From: Haematobia irritans
Lineage: Eukaryota; Arthropoda; Insecta; Diptera; Muscidae
NCBI RefSeq assembly: GCF_050003625.1
Contig: NC_134398.1
Coordinates: 92,881,248 to 92,945,247, forward strand
Direction of reading: 5' to 3'
Length of the DNA: 64,000 nucleotides
Below are positions 30,151 through 41,556 of this stretch, in pieces. Below the pieces are notes generated by a model that worked only from the letters and a program-made list of their open reading frames with translations, ran no database searches and was not told the origin of the DNA. A program made the translations under genes and the position numbers. How positions within the stretch are numbered: the stretch's first letter is position 1; the number at the start of each line of letters is the position of its first letter.

Positions 30151-31084
30151 AAGGGTGATTTGTTAAGAGCTTGATAACTTTTTTTAAAAAATAAACGCAT
30201 AAAATTTGCAAAATCTCATCGGTTCTTTATTTGAAACGTTAGATTGGTCCATGACATTTACTTTTTGAAGATAATTTCATTTAAATGTTGACCGCGGCTG
30301 CGTCTTAGGTGGTCCATTCGGAAAGTCCAATTTTGGGCAACTTTTTCGAGCATTTCGGCCGGAATAGCCCGAATTTCTTCGGAAATGTTGTCTTCCAAAG
30401 CTGGAATAGTTGCTGGCTTATTTCTGTAGACTTTAGACTTGACGTAGCCCCACAAAAAATAGTCTAAAGGCGTCAAATCGCATGATCTTGGTGGCCAACT
30501 TACCGGTCCATTTCTTGAGATGAATTGTTCTCCGAAGTTTTCCCTCAAAATGGCCATAGAATCGCGAGCTGTGTGGCATGTAGCGCCATCTTGTTGAAAC
30601 CACATGTCAACCAAGTTCAGTTCTTCCATTTTTGGCAACAAAAAGTTTGTTAGCATCGAACGATAGCGATCGCCATTCACCGTAACGTTGCGTCCAACAG
30701 CATCTTTGAAAAAATACGGTCCAATGATTCCACCAGCGTACAAACCACACCAAACAGTGCATTTTTCGGGATGCATGGGCAGTTCTTGAACGGCTTCTGG
30801 TTGCTCTTCACTCCAAATGCGGCAATTTTGCTTATTTACGTAGCCATTCAACCAGAAATGAGCCTCATCGCTGAACAAAATTTGTCGATAAAAAAGCGGA
30901 TTTTCTGCCAACTTTTCTAGGGCCCATTCACTGAAAATTCGACGTTGTGGCAGATCGTTCGTCTATTCATGATGAAATGTCAAAGCATACTGAGCATCTT
31001 TCTCTTTGACACCATGTCTGAAATCCCACGTGATCTGTCAAATACTAATGCATGAAAATCCTAACCTCAAAAGAATCACCCTTT
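30151..31084 (-). mobile_element. rosa-like (DD41D) Tc1/mariner-group element, 934 bp
   Basis: Terminal inverted repeats AAGGGTGATTTGTTAAG and (right, reversed) AAGGGTGATTCTTTTGAGG, TA on both sides (30149-30150, 31085-31086). The uninterrupted LINE sequence at 47446-47468 (GAGTATATATAAATGCC) is the empty site. Shorter than a full element because the transposase N-terminus is missing. Confidence 0.85.
30258..30960 (-). pseudogene. rosa-like transposase, catalytic part
   Basis: 217 codons from ATG 30911, open upstream to about 30960 (LPQRRIFSEWALEKL). Catalytic motifs: ILFSDEAHFWLNGYVNKQNC, MWFQQDGATCHTARDS and CDLTPLDYFLWGYVKSKVY. The second and third Asp are 41 residues apart, the rosa (DD41D) spacing. 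The N-terminal DNA-binding domain is deleted between about 30960 and the right TIR, so this copy cannot bind its ends. An older relative is at 43.8 kb. Confidence 0.85.
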
Positions 31085-31086
31085 AT

Positions 31087-31963
31087 TAATGCCCACATTT
31101 TTTGGAACATTACTTCTCAGCCAATTTGCCACCTCTCTTATTGCTAATATTTCAGCCTGGAAAACACTACAGTGATTAGGTAATCTTTTCGCTATTCGAA
31201 GTTCCAGATCTTTAGAATATACTCCGAAACCCAATTGTCCATCCAATTTGGAGCCATCAGTGTAGAAATCTATATATTCTTTATTCCCCGGGGTCTGTGT
31301 GCACCACGCCTCACTGTTGGGGATTAGAGTCTCAAACTTTTTGTCGAAAAGTGGACTCGCCAAAGTGTAATCCACTACGTTAGGCACATCTGGCATTATT
31401 TTGAGGACCGAACTGTGACCGTAACTTTTTTCCGACCACAGCGATAGCTCGCGCAACCGCACATCCGTTGTTGCAGCTGACTGTTTGGCCAAAATGTCTA
31501 AAGGCAATATATGCAGCATGACATTAAGGGAATTTGTTCCTGTCTTTCTGAATGCGCCTGAGATACACAAGCACGCTATACGCTGAACTTTGTCTAAACT
31601 TGTTGGCTGGTGAAGTCCCGGCCACCAGACTACAACACCATATAGCATTATAGATCTAACCACTGCCATGTATAGCCAATGCACAATTTTTGGTTTTAGT
31701 CCCCACCTTTTTCCTATTGCCTTTTTGCACGAGTACAAAGCTACCGTTGCTTTTCTCGTCCTGTCTTCAATATTAAGCTTAAAGTTCAGCTTCCTGCCCA
31801 AAATAACGCCAAGGTATTTTGCACACTCACCAAAGGGAATTTCAATACCCCCTAAGGAAATGGGCCTAACCGTGGGAGTTTTGCGATCTTTGCAGTACAT
31901 AACTAGTTCTGTCTTTGCAGAATTTACCCCAACACTATGCTCTTTCGCCCATTTCTTAGTCAT
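31087..31963 (-). pseudogene. L copy 1: RT C-terminal part and start of RNase H
   Basis: About 290 codons: LGVNSAKTELVMYCKDRKTP-like RT thumb region, ISLGGIEIPFGECAKYLGVI, AVVRSIMLYGVVVWWPGLHQ, then RNase H with IDFYTDGSKLDGQLGFGVYS and SVFQAEILAIREVANWL. Its YADDVAL motif is just upstream at about 32010-32045 in another frame. Cut at 31085 by the rosa-like element; the following RNase H residues are at 30126. Confidence 0.85.
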
Positions 31964-32645
31964 CCGGAGGCCCTCTGAATAATATCTCTGATTGTGGATG
32001 GGAATTTTCCCCTGACTGCTAAAGCCACATCATCTGCGTATGCCACCACCTTTATCCTTTCTTTTTCTAGGATAACCAGAAGAAGCAACATTCCAAAGAA
32101 GAGGTGATAGAACTCCTCCTTGGGGAGTGCCTCTGTTCACATAACTTTGTATGTTTGCTTGTCCTAGTGTGGCTGAAAAGCGTCTCTTCATTAGAAGTTC
32201 GTCTAACAGCCTAAGTATACATGGAAACATTCAGAGTTGTCAGTCCATTTAATATCGAGCTCGGATGGACATTATTGAACGCCCCTTCGATGTCTAGAAA
32301 CGCCGCGATTGTGTATTATTTGACAGATAGTGAGCTTTCAATAAAGCTGACTAGTTCATGCAATGCGGTCTCAGTAGACCTGCCCTTCGAGTATGCATGC
32401 TGTCGTTTCGAGAGCAAACTTGAATCCACGCTAGTTCTAAGATATATGTCTATCATCCTCTCCAGGGTCTTACGTAGGAATGAGGAAATAAACTCTATTT
32501 GCGACTCTCCCCTTGCATTAGTATCATTACTTCCCCATATACTATGATGCGCATCGCATCCCATAATGAGTTTCGTCTTTGTTTTCAGTGACTCCTCAAC
32601 TAAGGTCTTAACGACACATGGAGGCATCTCCCTGTCATGTCCCAT
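31964..32645 (-). pseudogene. L copy 1: RT N-terminal part fused to endonuclease remnant
   Basis: 32645-32316 reads endonuclease (KLIMGCDAHHSIWGSNDTNA) straight into RT (LERMIDIYLRTSVDSSLL, AYSKGRSTETALHELVSFIE): an internal deletion joined them. Then, in other frames, motif A FLDIEGAFNNV (about 32265-32300) and RGTPQGGVLSPLLWN (about 32095-32140). At least three frame changes; inactive. Confidence 0.8.
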
Positions 32646-32900
32646 GTAGACCGAAGATACCCAATATTTGCATTTGGCTATTTCTAAATTGGCAAAATAA
32701 ACTCTATTAGCGACTCTCCCCTTGCATTTGTATTACTACTTCCCCATATACTATGATGCTCATCGCATCCCATAATGAGTTTCGTCTTTGTTTTCAGTGA
32801 CTCCTCAACTAAGGTCTTGACGGCACATGGAGGCATCTCCCTGTCATGTCCCATGTAGACCGAAGATACCCAATATTTACATTTGGCTATTTCTAAATTG
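32484..32900. repeat. tandem duplication of about 205 bp in the L endonuclease
   Basis: AAATAAACTCTATT(T/A)GCGACTCTCC through CATTTGGCTATTTCTAAATT occurs twice head to tail, about 32487-32692 and 32693-32900, with a handful of differences. Confidence 0.8.
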
Positions 32901-33181
32901 GCAACGACAGTGTCTGCATTGCACATTGAAGGAAGCAGAAACAAGTTAAGCTCGTTTTTAGCAATAATACAGGCTCGATTTACATCATTACCAGTATACT
33001 GCAATAGTTTGAACCCCGGAGAACTTAATTCACATATTTTGTTTCTATAAAGATATGGTTCTTGAATAATAACTATGTCTATGTCCCCTTTCTTCAGGAG
33101 AACTTTTAAGGCAGCACATGCAGCCTTACAATGATGAAGATTTATCTGGAGGATCTGTAGGACAATCGAGATTTTCAACAA
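32684..33181 (-). pseudogene. L copy 1: AP endonuclease
   Basis: 165 codons. Begins ILQINLHHCKAACAALKVLL, typical of the N-terminal endonuclease of I/R1-type LINEs, with the catalytic IIQEPYL and the later KLIMGCDEHHSIWGSSNTNA motif. The C-terminal third is lost in the deletion; the downstream tandem copy reads into RT. Nicks target DNA in intact relatives. Confidence 0.85.
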
Positions 33182-33259
33182 CCGTCACATCAGCCGCTTC
33201 AATCGAGTCATCAAGAATGTCCTCTTCAGAGATCTCGGTGACTCTCGCAATAACCATAG

Positions 33260-34284
33260 ATTCAACTTTGGTTCTGAGGCAGTAGAAACCTCCTCACGCA
33301 TACGGCTTCGCAAGAGGATCCGCTTACTTCTGATTCAGACAGAGGCTTGTCCATTTCTGCATCATTTAGCTGATCGTTTTTATATACCTTCATTTGGATA
33401 TAATGAAAGCCATAACATACAGGGCAATGGGACTTTGCTAGATGTGGCAAAGACTGAGTGTTCAATATAAACACTGCATGCCGTCTTGGTCCATCCACTT
33501 CATCCAAACGGCCAACCTTCCAATCAGCTGTTGGAAGATCTGGATTGCATCGTTTCAGCCTGTTTAAACTAGATTCAGGGTCGGAAGAGTTTGCAGGTGT
33601 CCACGCATGTGCTCTAGTCTAGCCGGTATTTCTTTCTTCTCGACTAACTCTAGAGCAGCTCCTTCCCAAACTTCACCAATTAGTATCAGAGCAGACTTCT
33701 GGTCCTTAAATGCGATCAGCTTAAATCGTCCTTGATACCAACCAGCCTCTTGGTGTCTGGGCCGGGAAACTTTTCCAGGACATGTGAGTAGACGACAGAC
33801 GGAGCATTCTCAATTTCCCCCCATTTTTGCTTTGGAACCATACCGTCCAATGCTTCTTTATTAATGATAGCCATCACAAGGCTGTCATTAGCAACTGAGG
33901 CAAACGATCTTTGATCCCTTTGGAGGATGGCAGCTCATCCGGCGATCGTTCCCGTTTTCCAGTCTCAAGAATTCCTTGAGCCCATTTTAAGGAATCGCTT
34001 TGTTTAGCCGACAGCGTGCTTAGGTCGACTGATCCTAACTTCTTTAGGATAAACAAAGTATTTCTGTGTTCCTTGAATGTCTTTCGTGAGGGATTACCTC
34101 CTTTTGATGTCGTTACCTTAGAAAAAGTTTGACTTGTCAGAGTGTCGCCACCTATCGACCCGTCTACAGGTCGACTAATTGGGCCTAACTCTTGGTCAGT
34201 GCCCAGATTTATAACTCCAGTCGATACCCGTCCACTGGGCCCTGAAATTAGCAACCCAGTAGATGACTTTGAATTTCGCTGCAT
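33260..34284 (-). pseudogene. L copy 1: ORF1 (Gag-like) remnant
   Basis: 34284-33874 encodes SKGGNPSRKTFKEHRNTLFI, LKWAQGILETGKRERSPDEL, and 33507-33262 encodes HAVFILNTQSLPHLAKSHCP; the stretch between is coding-like but frameshifted. The same ORF1 segment recurs at 45289-45559. Location upstream of the endonuclease supports ORF1; it presumably binds the RNA. No clear zinc knuckle survives. Confidence 0.7.
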
Positions 34285-34395
34285 GGAGGCTTAATATTCC
34301 ACCACACTTGAAATTCTTAGTAGGTACGTATTACGATGAGTTTATCCGCTATTAAAAAACACGTCCGTTCCGTTCGACGGTTGAGCTGTAGGTCA

Positions 34396-34505
34396 CTTCC
34401 ACCTAACATATTCAACATATCATTAGGCATTTCTTGTCCCGATAAATCTTTTTTATGTAAATATTTAATGACAGCACGCATTTCTAATTTTTCCATTGTA
34501 AAAAA
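34396..34505 (-). pseudogene. N-terminal fragment of the split mariner transposase
   Basis: Minus strand encodes MEKLEMRAVIKYLHKKDLSG and QEMPNDMLNMLGGS, the start of a mariner-type transposase (first HTH helix). It fits the missing N-terminus of the mariner at 28670-29622 and is in the same orientation, separated by the L LINE. The following 5' part shows no terminal repeat. Confidence 0.65.
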
Positions 34506-34619
34506 ATTGCGGATGCGTCTTTTTTGAACACCTGTTTCTATATGAAGGAGTTGCCAGATCGAAACAAACTTTAACATGTGTTCATAACACTTAAATTTTT
34601 TGCTGTTTATACCGCGCTT

Positions 34620-34800
34620 TTTGTTTGTGTTTAATTTAATTTAACTTAATTAATTAATTAATATTATAAAAAATGTTTATAGGTCATACACCTCTGATGA
34701 AGCAATTCAACGAAAATTGCGAAATATTAGGACGGATGAATTAAAAATAATAAAATCAAATAGATCTCAGGCTTGGCAAAATAAAGGATTTTTATTTAAA
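34620..34800 (+). repeat. arm of an inverted repeat pair (partner 28085-28260)
   Basis: GAAATATTAGGACGGATGAATT ... ATAGATCTCAGGCTTGGCAA, the reverse complement of 28085-28260 with scattered differences. Confidence 0.6.
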
Positions 34801-35050
34801 ATTTTTTTTCTATAGAAAACTTTGTTAAAATTTTATTTCTATAGAAAATTTTTTCCAAATTTTTCTTCTATAGAAAATGTTGTCAAAATTTCATTTTGTC
34901 AAAATTTTATTTCTATAGAAACTTTTATCAAAATTTTATTTCTATAGAAGATTTTGTCAAACTTAATTATATTTAATCGGCCTTTTTTAGTTTAATATAT
35001 ACCACATATGGACTACCTTGCAATTTAGAAGACGGCAATTTAGAAGACGG
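34795..35050 (+). mobile_element. E-family fragment E4 (29-bp array and 3' link)
   Basis: Five or six 29-bp units, then AATCGGCCTTTTTTAGTTTA and CACATATGGACTACCTTGCA, the stretch that precedes the E 3' end. The hairpin and terminus are missing; GCAATTTAGAAGACGG is duplicated at the right joint. Confidence 0.6.
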
Positions 35051-35064
35051 ATTCTTTAAACATT

Positions 35065-35247
35065 GTTCTTGTGTTTGATTTCAGCTTAAAACCATGCATT
35101 GACTAAACTACAAGTGTAGCTTAACCAACAGAGGAAAATAATGTTTGTCAATTTTTTTGGGCAAAGCCCTATAGGCTGCAAGATGGTTGGATGAACGCAC
35201 GTTTCGCATCCTCTACTTGCAACAAAACTATCAACCAATTATCAGAA
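35065..35247 (+). repeat. R repeat fragment, plus orientation
   Basis: AGCTTAAAACCATGCATTGA to AACCAATTATCAGAA, one incomplete unit lacking GGAATTACCACATTCCTCATC. Joins the LINE fragment at 35248. Confidence 0.6.
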
Positions 35248-36600
35248 ACAACACGTACACGTACAAGGGATTATGAGATTTCAGTCACCTTTGGCGACGT
35301 GACTGTGACTGATCCGAAGAGATGCAGAAAATACTTCAACCGACAGTTTGACGAGCATCCCGAGAGTGATAGAGCGAAAAGGAGAGCCACTCGTCGCATA
35401 CGTGGTCTCCGAGCCGACGACACACCACAATTCACCGCAGCTGAAGTTACCAATGTCATCAACAGCGCGAAACCATCCAAGGCGCTGAGCCCCGACGGAA
35501 TTTCAATGCTAATGCTAAAGCATCTGGGAATACTGGGAGTTGAGTACATGACCAGACTCCTCAATTTGTCCTTGGAATCACTCATTATACCCGATGTCTG
35601 GAAGATGGGAAGAGTGATTCCTCTACTGAAGCCAAGCAAAGATTCGAGTAAAGGTGAATCGTACAGACCGATATCCCCTCTCTCGCCAGTACCCAAGACA
35701 CTTGAGGCACTACTCCTCCCCAGCCATGTGGAGAATTTTCCAGCTGCCCACCATCAACATGGATTCCTTAAGGTACATGGTACGACGACAGCCTTACATG
35801 CCGTTTCGAGACATATCAATAGGGGACCTAATCAGCCCAAGCCGTGTCATAGGACGGTCCTCGTGACGTTTGACCTATCGAAAGCGTTCGATACGGTCAA
35901 CCATGCCACATTATTCGAGGACATCGAGAATACGTCTCTACCGGCAGGAACGAAGCGTTAGGTTCTGAATTATATGTGTGGACGCCACTCGTACGTGGAA
36001 TTCAGGGACAAGAAGTCTAGCCCCGTAGAGTTAAACAGGGAGTTCCCCAGGGCGGGATGATATCTCCGGCACTGTTTAACCTTTACCTCTTCTCGATTCC
36101 ACCCCTCCTGACGGCGTCGAGATTGTGTCATATGCGGACAATTGCACAATCATGGTATCCGGACCTATTGTTGATGACATTTGCGATCGATTGAATGTCT
36201 ACCTCGCTGATCTTACCAGTTATTTCACTGCAAGAAATTTGAGGATATCTCCACTTGGGGTGCGGACAAAGAAACCTTGTTAACTACATATAAGGCAATT
36301 GGCCGGCCAGTGGTAAATTATGCAGCGCCAGTGTGGACTCCTCAAACGAGCAATACGCAGTGGAATAACATACAGACCTGTCAGAACGCTGCCCTTAGAA
36401 CCGCAACAGGATGTCTCCGCAGTATACCCCTGGATCGCCTTTATGCGGAGACCAAGATCATCCCAGTGCGTCGACACAATTACATGTTGCCAAAGCAGTA
36501 CCTCTTGGGTTGCCATCGAAGCTGTCATTGTGGACCCTCCACCCAGAAATGTAAGGGTTGATCTTCACCTTCTAGAGCCCGAGATCCAGCGTTATAAAAG
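35248..36600 (+). pseudogene. non-LTR retrotransposon RT fragment (K)
   Basis: RT of a LINE different from L and from the one at 25.6 kb. 35248-35961: AKPSKALSPDGISMLMLKHL, WKMGRVIPLLKPSKDSSKGE, HHQHGFLKVHGTTTALHAVS, and catalytic FDLSKAFDTVNH. After a stop and frame changes: GVPQGGMISPALFNLYL (about 36035-36090) and SYAD (about 36125-36140; FADD-box variant ending AN). 36277-36561: IGRPVVNYAAPVWTP and a Cys-rich tail. The N-terminal endonuclease is absent. Flanked on both sides by R repeats in inverted orientation. Clade uncertain. Confidence 0.8.
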
Positions 36601-36639
36601 ATCAGGCAGCATACCAGACAGGTCTATAGGGCGGCCAGT

Positions 36640-37190
36640 CTATAGGGCTTTGCCCAAATAAATTTGACAAACACTCTTTTCCTCTGTTGGTTAAGCTACA
36701 CTTGTAGTTTAGTCAATGCATAGTTTTAAGCTGAAATCAAAAACAACAACAATGATTAAAGAAAAAAAAAACAACAATAACAAAACAAAACGAATGAAAA
36801 AAGGGGAAGTACGCTCAAAATAAACCCAGCCAACTGCACTCAAATCGATTATTTGACGGTGGCAAAGGAAAAGAGATATGTTTGTACGAATTTATTTCGG
36901 TATAATCCGGCTATCATGTAAAACCTTTTTTCGGAAGGGTCAAGTGTGGTCCACTTTTGGGTTTAGTGAACTGCCTGAATTTATTCAGATAATTTGTTGA
37001 TAGTTTTGCTGCAAGTAGAGGATGCTGATGAGGAATGTGGTAATTCCGAAACGTGCGTCCATCCAACCATCTTGCTATAGGGCTTTGCCCAAACAAATTT
37101 GACAAACATTCTTTTCCTCTGTTGGTTAAGCTACACTTGTAGTTTAGTCAATACATGGTTTTAAGCTGAAATCAAAAACTACAACAAATA
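36640..37190 (-). repeat. R repeat, tandem and inverted relative to 24.9 kb
   Basis: CTATAGGGCTTTGCCCAAA recurs at 36640 and 37075 (period about 435 bp). Contains TTCCGAAACGTGCGTCCATC and TTAAGCTACACTTGTAGTTT. Confidence 0.65.
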
Positions 37191-37973
37191 AAATTTTGAA
37201 AAAAATTTCTATAGAAATTAAATGTTGACAAAATTTTGTATAGTAATAAAATTTGACAAAATTTTCTATAGTAATAAAATTTTGACAAAATTTTCTATAC
37301 ACACAGAGAATATATTTGTTTGAATTCGGTTGAATTTAACAACATGCTGTATTTAGAAATAAATAAAAGTTGATTATACCAATTTTCTGTACCTACATGC
37401 ATTTGTTCATACATTAGTTGAGATTTTTAACAATTTTTCTGTCGTACTAAAAGATAATTGGTTGTGAGTTACCATTTTCATATAGTATTCACAACCGAAT
37501 AACATTTCGAATTTTTTAAATGTCATTTGTATTAATGAAAATAAGTCGAAAAATTTTTTGTATTATTTGAAACTTTAAAACAAACAAAAAATGGCAAAAA
37601 ATATCGATATTATCTGCTATTTGTGATCGTAACACAGCAAGAATGGTCTGTGAAGAGGATGTGGGGAAGAAATTCAAAACAATGGTTTGTATTGGAAATA
37701 TTTTTTAAAGAACCCAACTCATTGTGCCGCACTTCTAGCATGTATGAAACATAAATTCGGAGGTTGAGGTTCAGATTGAATTCTCAACTTTGTAAGAGGT
37801 AAAATCTACTCTCCAAAGCAGATCGGTTTTACTTCTAGTCCCGTGAAATTTGGGTGATCAGCGCTCCTTCTTGTCCCTGAAGAATATAATTCGAGAGACC
37901 GGTGTATATGAGAAAAATATCAAACCTATACCAATATAAACCAAATTTTTCCAATTTTTCCAAATTATCTCTA

Positions 37974-40066
37974 TCACACAAAAAAAATTTTTTTATTTCA
38001 ATCACGAAAATCGCGGATTCAATCATTTTTTTAATTGAAATGTCTTCAATCACGAAAATGATAGTATCAATCACCCATTTTGATTGAAAACCAACACGAT
38101 TTTCAATTAAAAATTTAATTGACTTTTGTAACGGAATCAATTAATTGCGTGATTGAATCAATTAAAAACGTGATTGATTCTTAACATAAAATTCAATCAC
38201 AGTTTTAATTGAATCAATTAAAATTTTAATTAATTTCGCGACAAAAATCAACCAACTATTTGATTCATTCAATTAAATAATTAATTGAAATTGGTTATAA
38301 ATTTCGATCAAAAATTTTATATATTGCGACCCCAAAACCGTATTTAGTTTTATTTGAAATAAAAGAAAATATGTGTTTCTTATAATATTTAATATTTTAT
38401 TATTTTTTTAATTATGCAATAGACAAATAAATTTGGTTCTTTTCATTTGTGTTTTGTTCTAACATAACTTACAAATACAATTACTATCAATAACAACTAT
38501 AGGGTGAAAAAATTATATAAATCATTACCTTCCTTATAATAATAACCATGTTAGCACGTTCCTTCTAATATGTAGATGCGCCTAGATTTCCAATAAATCA
38601 GCAGACTGTAAGCTAAATTAGTTTTTCTGAAAGTAAACAGAATAATTCGAAATTAATTTTGTTCAATTAAAAGTTAATTTTGTTAAATATTACCTGCATA
38701 GAATATCAAGTTCAATTCTTAGTTCCAGGTTGCAGATCTTCTTTTGCAGTTGTAGTCTTTTAGCATAAAAAGGTGTATTAAGGAGCTCGGTAATTTAATT
38801 TTAGTAACAATTCCTTTCCAAAATTTCCACACATTAAAATCGTCTATTAAAATTTGAACCAATCAAAGACAAAAATAATGGGAAAGCAATGTAATATTTG
38901 GTATTATATTGATGATACTTTGCAAATTCTGGAAATAGAAAAAAATATAAATGGAAAATAAATATTTTTATTATTTTCGGATATTTTTCATATTTTTAAA
39001 TCCAAAAGAAAGAACTTTTTTACCATTACATAATTCAGCTCATTAGTTTATATACCAGATATACTGCTCTCTACTTGGGTTCAAACTGAAAAAGGCAGGT
39101 AAAACAAAAATGGAATTTAATGCCAACGCCACTTCGCAACTTCAAGGTGAATCTTCCAACAAGCACATACCGCTCTTGGTTTTAAGAAAACTAGGAGTGA
39201 AAAAAATTTATAATTTTAAAAGATCAATACGGTACCCACTTTTTTATTGCAAACATATTCTTATATATTTGATAAAATGATGGAGTTGATGGGATTGATT
39301 GGCCAATTTCACGAAATAAAATTGGTCACTAAAAGAAATGAAAAAAAATATATTATTTTAGTCCGTTTAATGTAAACAGGCTTCAATGGAAAACGGTATT
39401 CACATTTCATAATTTCTTACCTTCAATAAACGTAGATTGTTTTCCATTTTTACAATACTACAAAACACAAACACAGGTAATTTCAAATCCGTTCTCTCAT
39501 ATATTTTTTTGCAAACCTTTACCACGTGGCCATTTGTTGTTGCACACTTTATTTATTTCAACCCTTTGCTATGATTTGTTGTTGCGTTCAAAATATTTAT
39601 ACACACATTTTGAATGCCGCAGACAGAATGTCGCCAATCATGTTTTTCAATTTACGCGAAAAACAAAAACCCAACCGTTCGTTATGAGTTACTTCAACAG
39701 ACTGATCTCTCCATCATACCTTGTTGAATAAATACCCATTCTCTTGTTCTCTTTTCGCTCTTTCCATTGCTCAAAATTATTCAATTTCAATCACAAGGGT
39801 GATTGGATCAATCACATGTGTAATTGGAAACGGAAAAAATGTCAATCACGTTTGTAATTGAAAATTATTTCCGAATTGATTAACAAATTGATTGAATCAA
39901 TTAATATTTTAATTGGAAACGTAACAAATATCAATCATTTTTTTAATTGGTTTTTATTCGGATTTGATTAAATAATTAATTGAATCAATTAACATATTAA
40001 TTGAATCCGTTTCCAAATTCAATTAAGTGTTTAATTGAAAAAATTTTGGTCATAATTTTTTGTGTG
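37974..40066. mobile_element. element T: 2.1-kb TA-flanked element with CAATCACG/AATTGAATCAATT arms
   Basis: Tips TCACACAAAAAAAATTTTT and (reverse) CACACAAAAAATTATGACC; TA at 37972-37973 and 40067-40068. Each arm (about 37990-38310 and 39775-40050) is built of TTCAATCACG and AATTGATTCAATTAA words that pair within and between arms. The 1.45 kb between arms is non-coding and shows no known domain. Confidence 0.65.
38311..39774. other. interior of element T
   Basis: AT-rich and non-coding; short frames have no domains. A TTTGTTGTTGCACAC / TTTGTTGTTGCGTTC near-repeat lies at 39533-39595. Nothing else identified. Confidence 0.4.
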
Positions 40067-41110
40067 TAGTTTTCCAATTTCAACAAAATCGGATAAAATG
40101 TCGGTTTCGAGAAACACAAGAAGTCAGAGCGGAAATCGGTCTGGACCGATGCACTCCAAATTCCATACACATATTTGCGGGCCTCAAAATATCTATAGAT
40201 TTCAATTTTCAAGCAACTCGAATAGAAATTGCGATGTCTCGATGCTAAAGAACCCAACTCAGAGCATCACTTTATATGGTGCTATATTAAAGCCATCTTC
40301 AAACTTGACCTGCATGCAGACAAAAGACGAGTTTGTGTAAAATTTCAGCACGGTAAATTCATTATTGAAAGCTATAGCGTCATTACAATAGACACACAGC
40401 CAGAAATACAGAAGGATATCGTCTTAGAATTTCTCCCTGATCAAGAACATATATAGGTTTATATAGTCGGAAATCGATATTTCGTTTGCGTTACAAGCGG
40501 AATGATAAATTTATTACAATAGAATGATGATGAGTATACAAGTAAGGCAAGTCTAAAGTCGGGCGGGTGGGCTACATTACACCCTGCACCATTCTGTAGA
40601 TGTACATTTTCCATACCATCTATGTACAAAATTTCCGACACTATGACATCCGTCGTCATTGGGCGAAATATATGTATTAGAGATATATCTAAATCTGATC
40701 CAATTTCGACCAAATATAGCGTATCTAGCTATAATGCCAATTTTACTATCACTGCAGAATTTCACGTAAACCGGAGTAAAAGTTTGCCGTCATTGTTTAT
40801 ACACACGGCAAACAGTTTGGTTGGAATTCCTGATAGTAATCGACTGAACCATTTTACGCCCATATCTAAAACAGGTCCAGATGTTTATGTAATATGTTAC
40901 GGATCAGTCCCCTTTATAAGTCCTGCATGTTAGGGTACTTCGGATTCGGGATTTAAATCTAATAAAATATTTAACTGGAAAGGAATTGGTTTTTAATTCG
41001 GTCATGCCTATTATCAAGGTTGGGCAACACAACCGAATTATGAAGGTAAACACAACCAATGTCGTCGGCAGACCCAACCAACACAATATGTGATATTAGT
41101 TGTATCGACT
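40067..41110. other. interior of element N, with a second-family E-like end
   Basis: No gene. 40536-40605 reads ATACAAGTAAGGCAAGTCTA, AAGTCGGGCGGG and ACACCCTGCACC, the reverse of the 3' end of the family at 41890-42686. Short ATG frames here are not supported. Confidence 0.45.
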
Positions 41111-41112
41111 GA

Positions 41113-41556
41113 ATCAGTGTGTAAATATAACCATAGCGATAGGTGGTAGGCGAACACTTATTTACGTGTATTTCTTATGAAGCCCAAAATCCGCGACGGA
41201 ATACCGTGACGGTTAGCGGCGTGTCGCTAAATTAAAACTTATTCTAACTCCTTGGCGAAAACTGGTATAGTGTTGCCATCGCTTATCAATTTTTTTAACT
41301 CACCACTAGGAATTGCTGTTGCCTGGACACGTGTAGATTATTTTTGTATTGAAATAACTCAACAAATAACAAGCCATTGTATGTTTTTATTCAACTACGT
41401 TGTTTAATATTGTCAAAGCATGCTGTATTGACAACAAAAACGCTAGGAAACGTGAAAAAGGTAATTATTCGCCGTCAAGCTTATTGTATTTGCCGTTGCG
41501 GCAAAAATGTTTCGCCTACCGCCTATCGCTATGGTTATATTTACACACTCATTCGG
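41113..41556. repeat. inverted repeat within element N
   Basis: TGTGTAAATATAACCATAGC plus GATAGGTGGTAGGCGAACA (41117-41156) is inverted at about 41513-41556 (CGCCTACCGCCTATCGCTAT...). About 42 bp arms with few mismatches around 350 bp, a MITE or foldback arm pair. Confidence 0.65.

Larger units (their letters stand above)
29623..34395 (-). mobile_element. L LINE, copy 1 (ORF1, endonuclease, RT, RNase H)
   Basis: On the minus strand, in order: ORF1 (34284 to about 33260), AP endonuclease (33181-32684), RT (32645-31250), RNase H and C-terminal CCHC (31250-29640). Interrupted by a rosa-like element (30151-31084). Endonuclease is partly duplicated and a segment between endonuclease and RT is deleted. 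The 3' UTR seen in copies 2 and 3 is missing: homology stops at GTTAATGTTTTT (29623-29635) where mariner resumes. RNase H plus CCHC place it in the I/R1/Loa group rather than jockey. Confidence 0.8.

Noticed and set aside
35271..35696. 141-codon minus-strand frame opposite the K LINE
   Set aside because: Antisense to a clear RT; no domain.
37835..38140. Minus-strand 101-codon frame at the left end of element T
   Set aside because: Low-complexity I/E/K-rich peptide produced by the repeated CAATCACG words.
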